Part shown: in pieces, positions 5,647-7,893 of the stretch | Numbering within the stretch: position 1 is the first letter of the stretch | How the letters are laid out: each line of letters opens with the position of its first letter | NCBI GenBank assembly: GCA_003161855.1 | Contig: PMNM01000195.1 | Span: 1 to 7,893 of the forward strand | DNA from: Syntrophaceae bacterium | GTDB taxonomy: Bacteria; Desulfobacterota; Syntrophia; Syntrophales; Fen-1087 | Reading direction: 5' to 3' | DNA length: 7,893 nucleotides | Made by a program: the position numbers and the translations under genes | Notes under the pieces: generated by a model | Databases searched by the model: none | What the model saw: only the letters and a program-made list of their open reading frames with translations | What the model was told of the DNA's origin: nothing

Positions 5647-7893
5647 TTATCCTTCCGGTGATCCCGGCAACAGAAGGATCGCAGGGTGACGTTCTTTGAA
5701 GGTATCGATAGTAATCTTGTGGCCGTCCGTTGTGATGGTTACGGCCCCATCCCGGTCTGTCCTGAATAGATTCACCCTTCTCGCCTCATATCTTTGAAGA
5801 ACATCCGGATGTGGATCACGGAAAACATTTTCATATCCGCTGCTGACCACTGCGATTCGCGGTTCAACGGCATTTAAAAAGGGCGATGTGCTGGAGGTAA
5901 AGCCGCCATGATGGGGGACAAACAGGATATCGCTTCTTAAATTGATGCCGGTGTGAATCAGGCGATCTTCAGAAGGACTGGAGATGTCGGCAGGCAGAAG
6001 GACGCTGATTTTCCCAAAAATCAACTTCATCACAATGGACTGGTTATTAACATCCTCAAATGTCTCCGATGCGTCATAAAGATCAATCGGGTGTTCCGGA
6101 TTGAAAATTTTGACAACGACCCCGCCGAGGCTGGCAGGAGAAGTTTCTGCTGAAACAAGGCGGCTATGGATGTTCTTTTCCCCTATGATCCTCTTGAATT
6201 CCTGATAGGGCTCGGTTTCTGATATTTGACCGTTCATCCAGACTTCTTCCACTTTAAAGTTTTTCGCAATAAAGATCAAACCATTGAGGTGGTCCGGATG
6301 AACGTGTGTAAGGACCAGCACGTCAATCTTTCTGATTTTTTCATGCCATAAATAAGGGGCAACGACATACTTCCCGATGTCAAAGCTATCTTCATAAAAA
6401 CCGCCGCCGTCAATCAACATTTTCTTGCCTTGCGGAAATTGAACATGTGTGGAGGCTCCCTGGCCTACATCGATTGCCGTAATTCTGAGTCTCTTGTCTT
6501 TGAGATCGGCAATAGGATGATAGATGTTACTGAAAAAAAAGAATAGCAGTAGTCCGGAAAGGACAATCTTCAACCCCATTCCTTTTCCTTCTTGGGCTAT
6601 CTTCTTTCCATCATGCTGATCACGATGGTGCTGGTCTGTCCTGAGATCAATCAGTTTGAAAGCAACGATCATCAGGAGATAATAGGCGGTGATTTCGAAC
6701 AGGGTGGGTGTCGTTACAAAAAAAGAGGAACCGGGAAGAGAAGAAAAAAAATTAACAAGGGCCACAGATATCTCCACTAATAATGTCGATATTTTAATGA
6801 GCAGAATGGCTAATGCCGAAGAGAAAGGAGCAGCCAGAATGATCGCCATGCAGACAGGAAGGGCAACGACTCCCATGATGGGGACGACAATAAGATTGGC
6901 GAGCAGTGAAATAGCGGACACCCGGTTAAAATAAAAAACGACCAGCGGCATGGTTCCGAGGGTCGCGCTGACGGATACGATAAGGAACAGTACCGTATCG
7001 TAAAAAACCCTTCTGGCAATCCTTTTGTATCGGGAATGTTGTTCAGGATCGGGTTTCGGAACCAGAGCCGTCAGTTTCGGCGTCATAAACAAAATCGCCG
7101 CAACGGCCATAAAGGATAACTGAAAGGATATGTCAAACAGAGAAGGAGGTGAGATGACCAGGATGATCAGGGCCGCGAGGGCAAGTGTATTGTAGAGATC
7201 CCGCACCTTGCCCAGGAGAATGGCTACGAGGAACGTAAGTGCCATGATGGTAGCTCGGACAACGGAGACCCCCATTCCGGCGATAAATGTGAAGATGGCA
7301 ATCGGGATGAACGAAAGGGCTGTTGAAATCTTCACAATATTGAATTTTAAAAGCAGAACTTCGGAAGATTTCATCAAGATCCGAAATAAAAAAATGGAAA
7401 AAATGGCAATGATGCCCACATTAAATCCTGAGATAGCGATGATATGGGACGTGCCTGTCTGATTAAATTTGTCCATAACCTCAGGAGGAATTTCTTTTTG
7501 ATCACCAAGGATCATTGCCTGGACAATCTCTCCATAGGGGGATGGCGAATTTTCACGGATAAGTTTTTTTAGATCACTTCTGAATCTCTCAAGGGAAAGC
7601 TTCAAAGGGTTTCCCTGGTTTTCCCGCAGCACGATGATATTTGCCGGATTATTAATAAAGCCGCGGACCAGAATATTGCGGCAGCGAAGATATCGTTCAT
7701 AATCGAATCCGCCGGGATTGTTAAAGTTATGGGGAATTTTCAGTTTCGCTCTGAACCTGATGATATCTCCGTATTTGAAAGGTTCGTCTGTTACAACATT
7801 CAGCAGGATATTGCCGTCAACAGGAATGAATTCACGACCTTTCTGGATGCGGAATACAGAAACGATTAACGTCAATTTATCAGGCGACACCTG
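5647..7893 (-). CDS. comEC: ComEC/Rec2-family DNA-uptake channel, 5'-truncated
   Basis: There are 748 codons in the window; the gene enters from the right edge, so the true start and the first membrane helices are missing. An in-frame GTG at 7888-7890 is the first possible start here but lies inside the OB-fold domain and is unlikely to be real. Numbering from that GTG: DUF4131/OB-fold remainder (~1-90, with NNPGGFDYERYL at 57-68); the Competence domain with ILGDQKEIPPEVMDKFNQTG (127-146) and HIIAISGFNVGII (149-161); about ten hydrophobic segments up to ~455; then a metallo-beta-lactamase-fold domain (~467-735). The latter retains IDVGQG (473-478), LIDGGG (492-497), the metal motif HVHPDH (529-534), PADIS (633-637) and PHHGG (659-663), so its nuclease-type site looks intact. 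ComEC carries single-stranded transforming DNA across the inner membrane; the lactamase-like domain is thought to degrade the other strand. It ends in a TAA at 5647-5649. Confidence 0.95.
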   Translation of the reverse strand, partial: QVSPDKLTLIVSVFRIQKGREFIPVDGNILLNVVTDEPFKYGDIIRFRAKLKIPHNFNNPGGFDYERYLRCRNILVRGFINNPANIIVLRENQGNPLKLSLERFRSDLKKLIRENSPSPYGEIVQAMILGDQKEIPPEVMDKFNQTGTSHIIAISGFNVGIIAIFSIFLFRILMKSSEVLLLKFNIVKISTALSFIPIAIFTFIAGMGVSVVRATIMALTFLVAILLGKVRDLYNTLALAALIILVISPPSLFDISFQLSFMAVAAILFMTPKLTALVPKPDPEQHSRYKRIARRVFYDTVLFLIVSVSATLGTMPLVVFYFNRVSAISLLANLIVVPIMGVVALPVCMAIILAAPFSSALAILLIKISTLLVEISVALVNFFSSLPGSSFFVTTPTLFEITAYYLLMIVAFKLIDLRTDQHHRDQHDGKKIAQEGKGMGLKIVLSGLLLFFFFSNIYHPIADLKDKRLRITAIDVGQGASTHVQFPQGKKMLIDGGGFYEDSFDIGKYVVAPYLWHEKIRKIDVLVLTHVHPDHLNGLIFIAKNFKVEEVWMNGQISETEPYQEFKRIIGEKNIHSRLVSAETSPASLGGVVVKIFNPEHPIDLYDASETFEDVNNQSIVMKLIFGKISVLLPADISSPSEDRLIHTGINLRSDILFVPHHGGFTSSTSPFLNAVEPRIAVVSSGYENVFRDPHPDVLQRYEARRVNLFRTDRDGAVTITTDGHKITIDTFKERHPAILLLPGSPEG

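Noticed and set aside
6531..6753. Two runs of eight A's (6533-6540 and around 6744-6751) inside comEC, considered as slippage or frameshift sites
   Set aside because: The comEC frame continues through both with sensible membrane and metallo-beta-lactamase sequence. They encode Phe-rich membrane stretches, so no frameshift is needed.
7888..7890. GTG as the real start of comEC
   Set aside because: The frame is open to the window edge, and this GTG lies inside the OB-fold domain, without the N-terminal membrane helices that ComEC proteins normally have. The gene is better treated as 5'-truncated.

Overview
The window carries five protein-coding genes, all on the minus strand. In transcription order (right to left) they are: a 5'-truncated comEC-type DNA-uptake channel gene (5647-7893), hisS (4296-5561), aspS (2509-4287), a LysM lipoprotein gene (1795-2349), and an acyltransferase gene of the isopropylmalate/homocitrate/Re-citrate synthase family (1-1707, 3' end cut off by the window edge). 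Gaps between genes are short, the longest being about 160 bases. I see no tRNA, rRNA, CRISPR array, insertion sequence or phage gene.

The gene content and moderate base composition suggest a strictly anaerobic bacterium of the former Deltaproteobacteria (Syntrophus/Syntrophaceae-like, Desulfobacterota). The reasons are a Re-citrate-synthase-like enzyme, typical of anaerobes that lack or supplement the ordinary Si-citrate synthase; a hisS-aspS pair; and an AspRS with the sequence signature of the non-discriminating type, which implies a GatCAB route to Asn-tRNA. This placement is inference; no marker gene in the window fixes it.

Region by region: ComEC would move single-stranded DNA across the inner membrane. 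hisS and aspS are spaced 8 nt apart and are clearly co-transcribed; they charge tRNA-His and tRNA-Asp. After aspS comes a ~160-base gap with a weak terminator-like hairpin and a TTGACA promoter candidate for the LysM lipoprotein, an envelope protein probably binding peptidoglycan. An 87-base gap follows with a strong GC hairpin plus T-rich tail, then the synthase gene with its own good ribosome binding site.

The most notable feature is in the last gene. Behind a complete synthase catalytic domain there is a helical linker and then the start of what reads as a Cache/PDC-type ligand-sensing domain, normally the extracellular part of chemoreceptors and sensor kinases. No transmembrane segment is visible, so this looks like a cytoplasmic central-carbon enzyme with a small-molecule sensor domain fused to its C-terminus. 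The window ends inside that domain.
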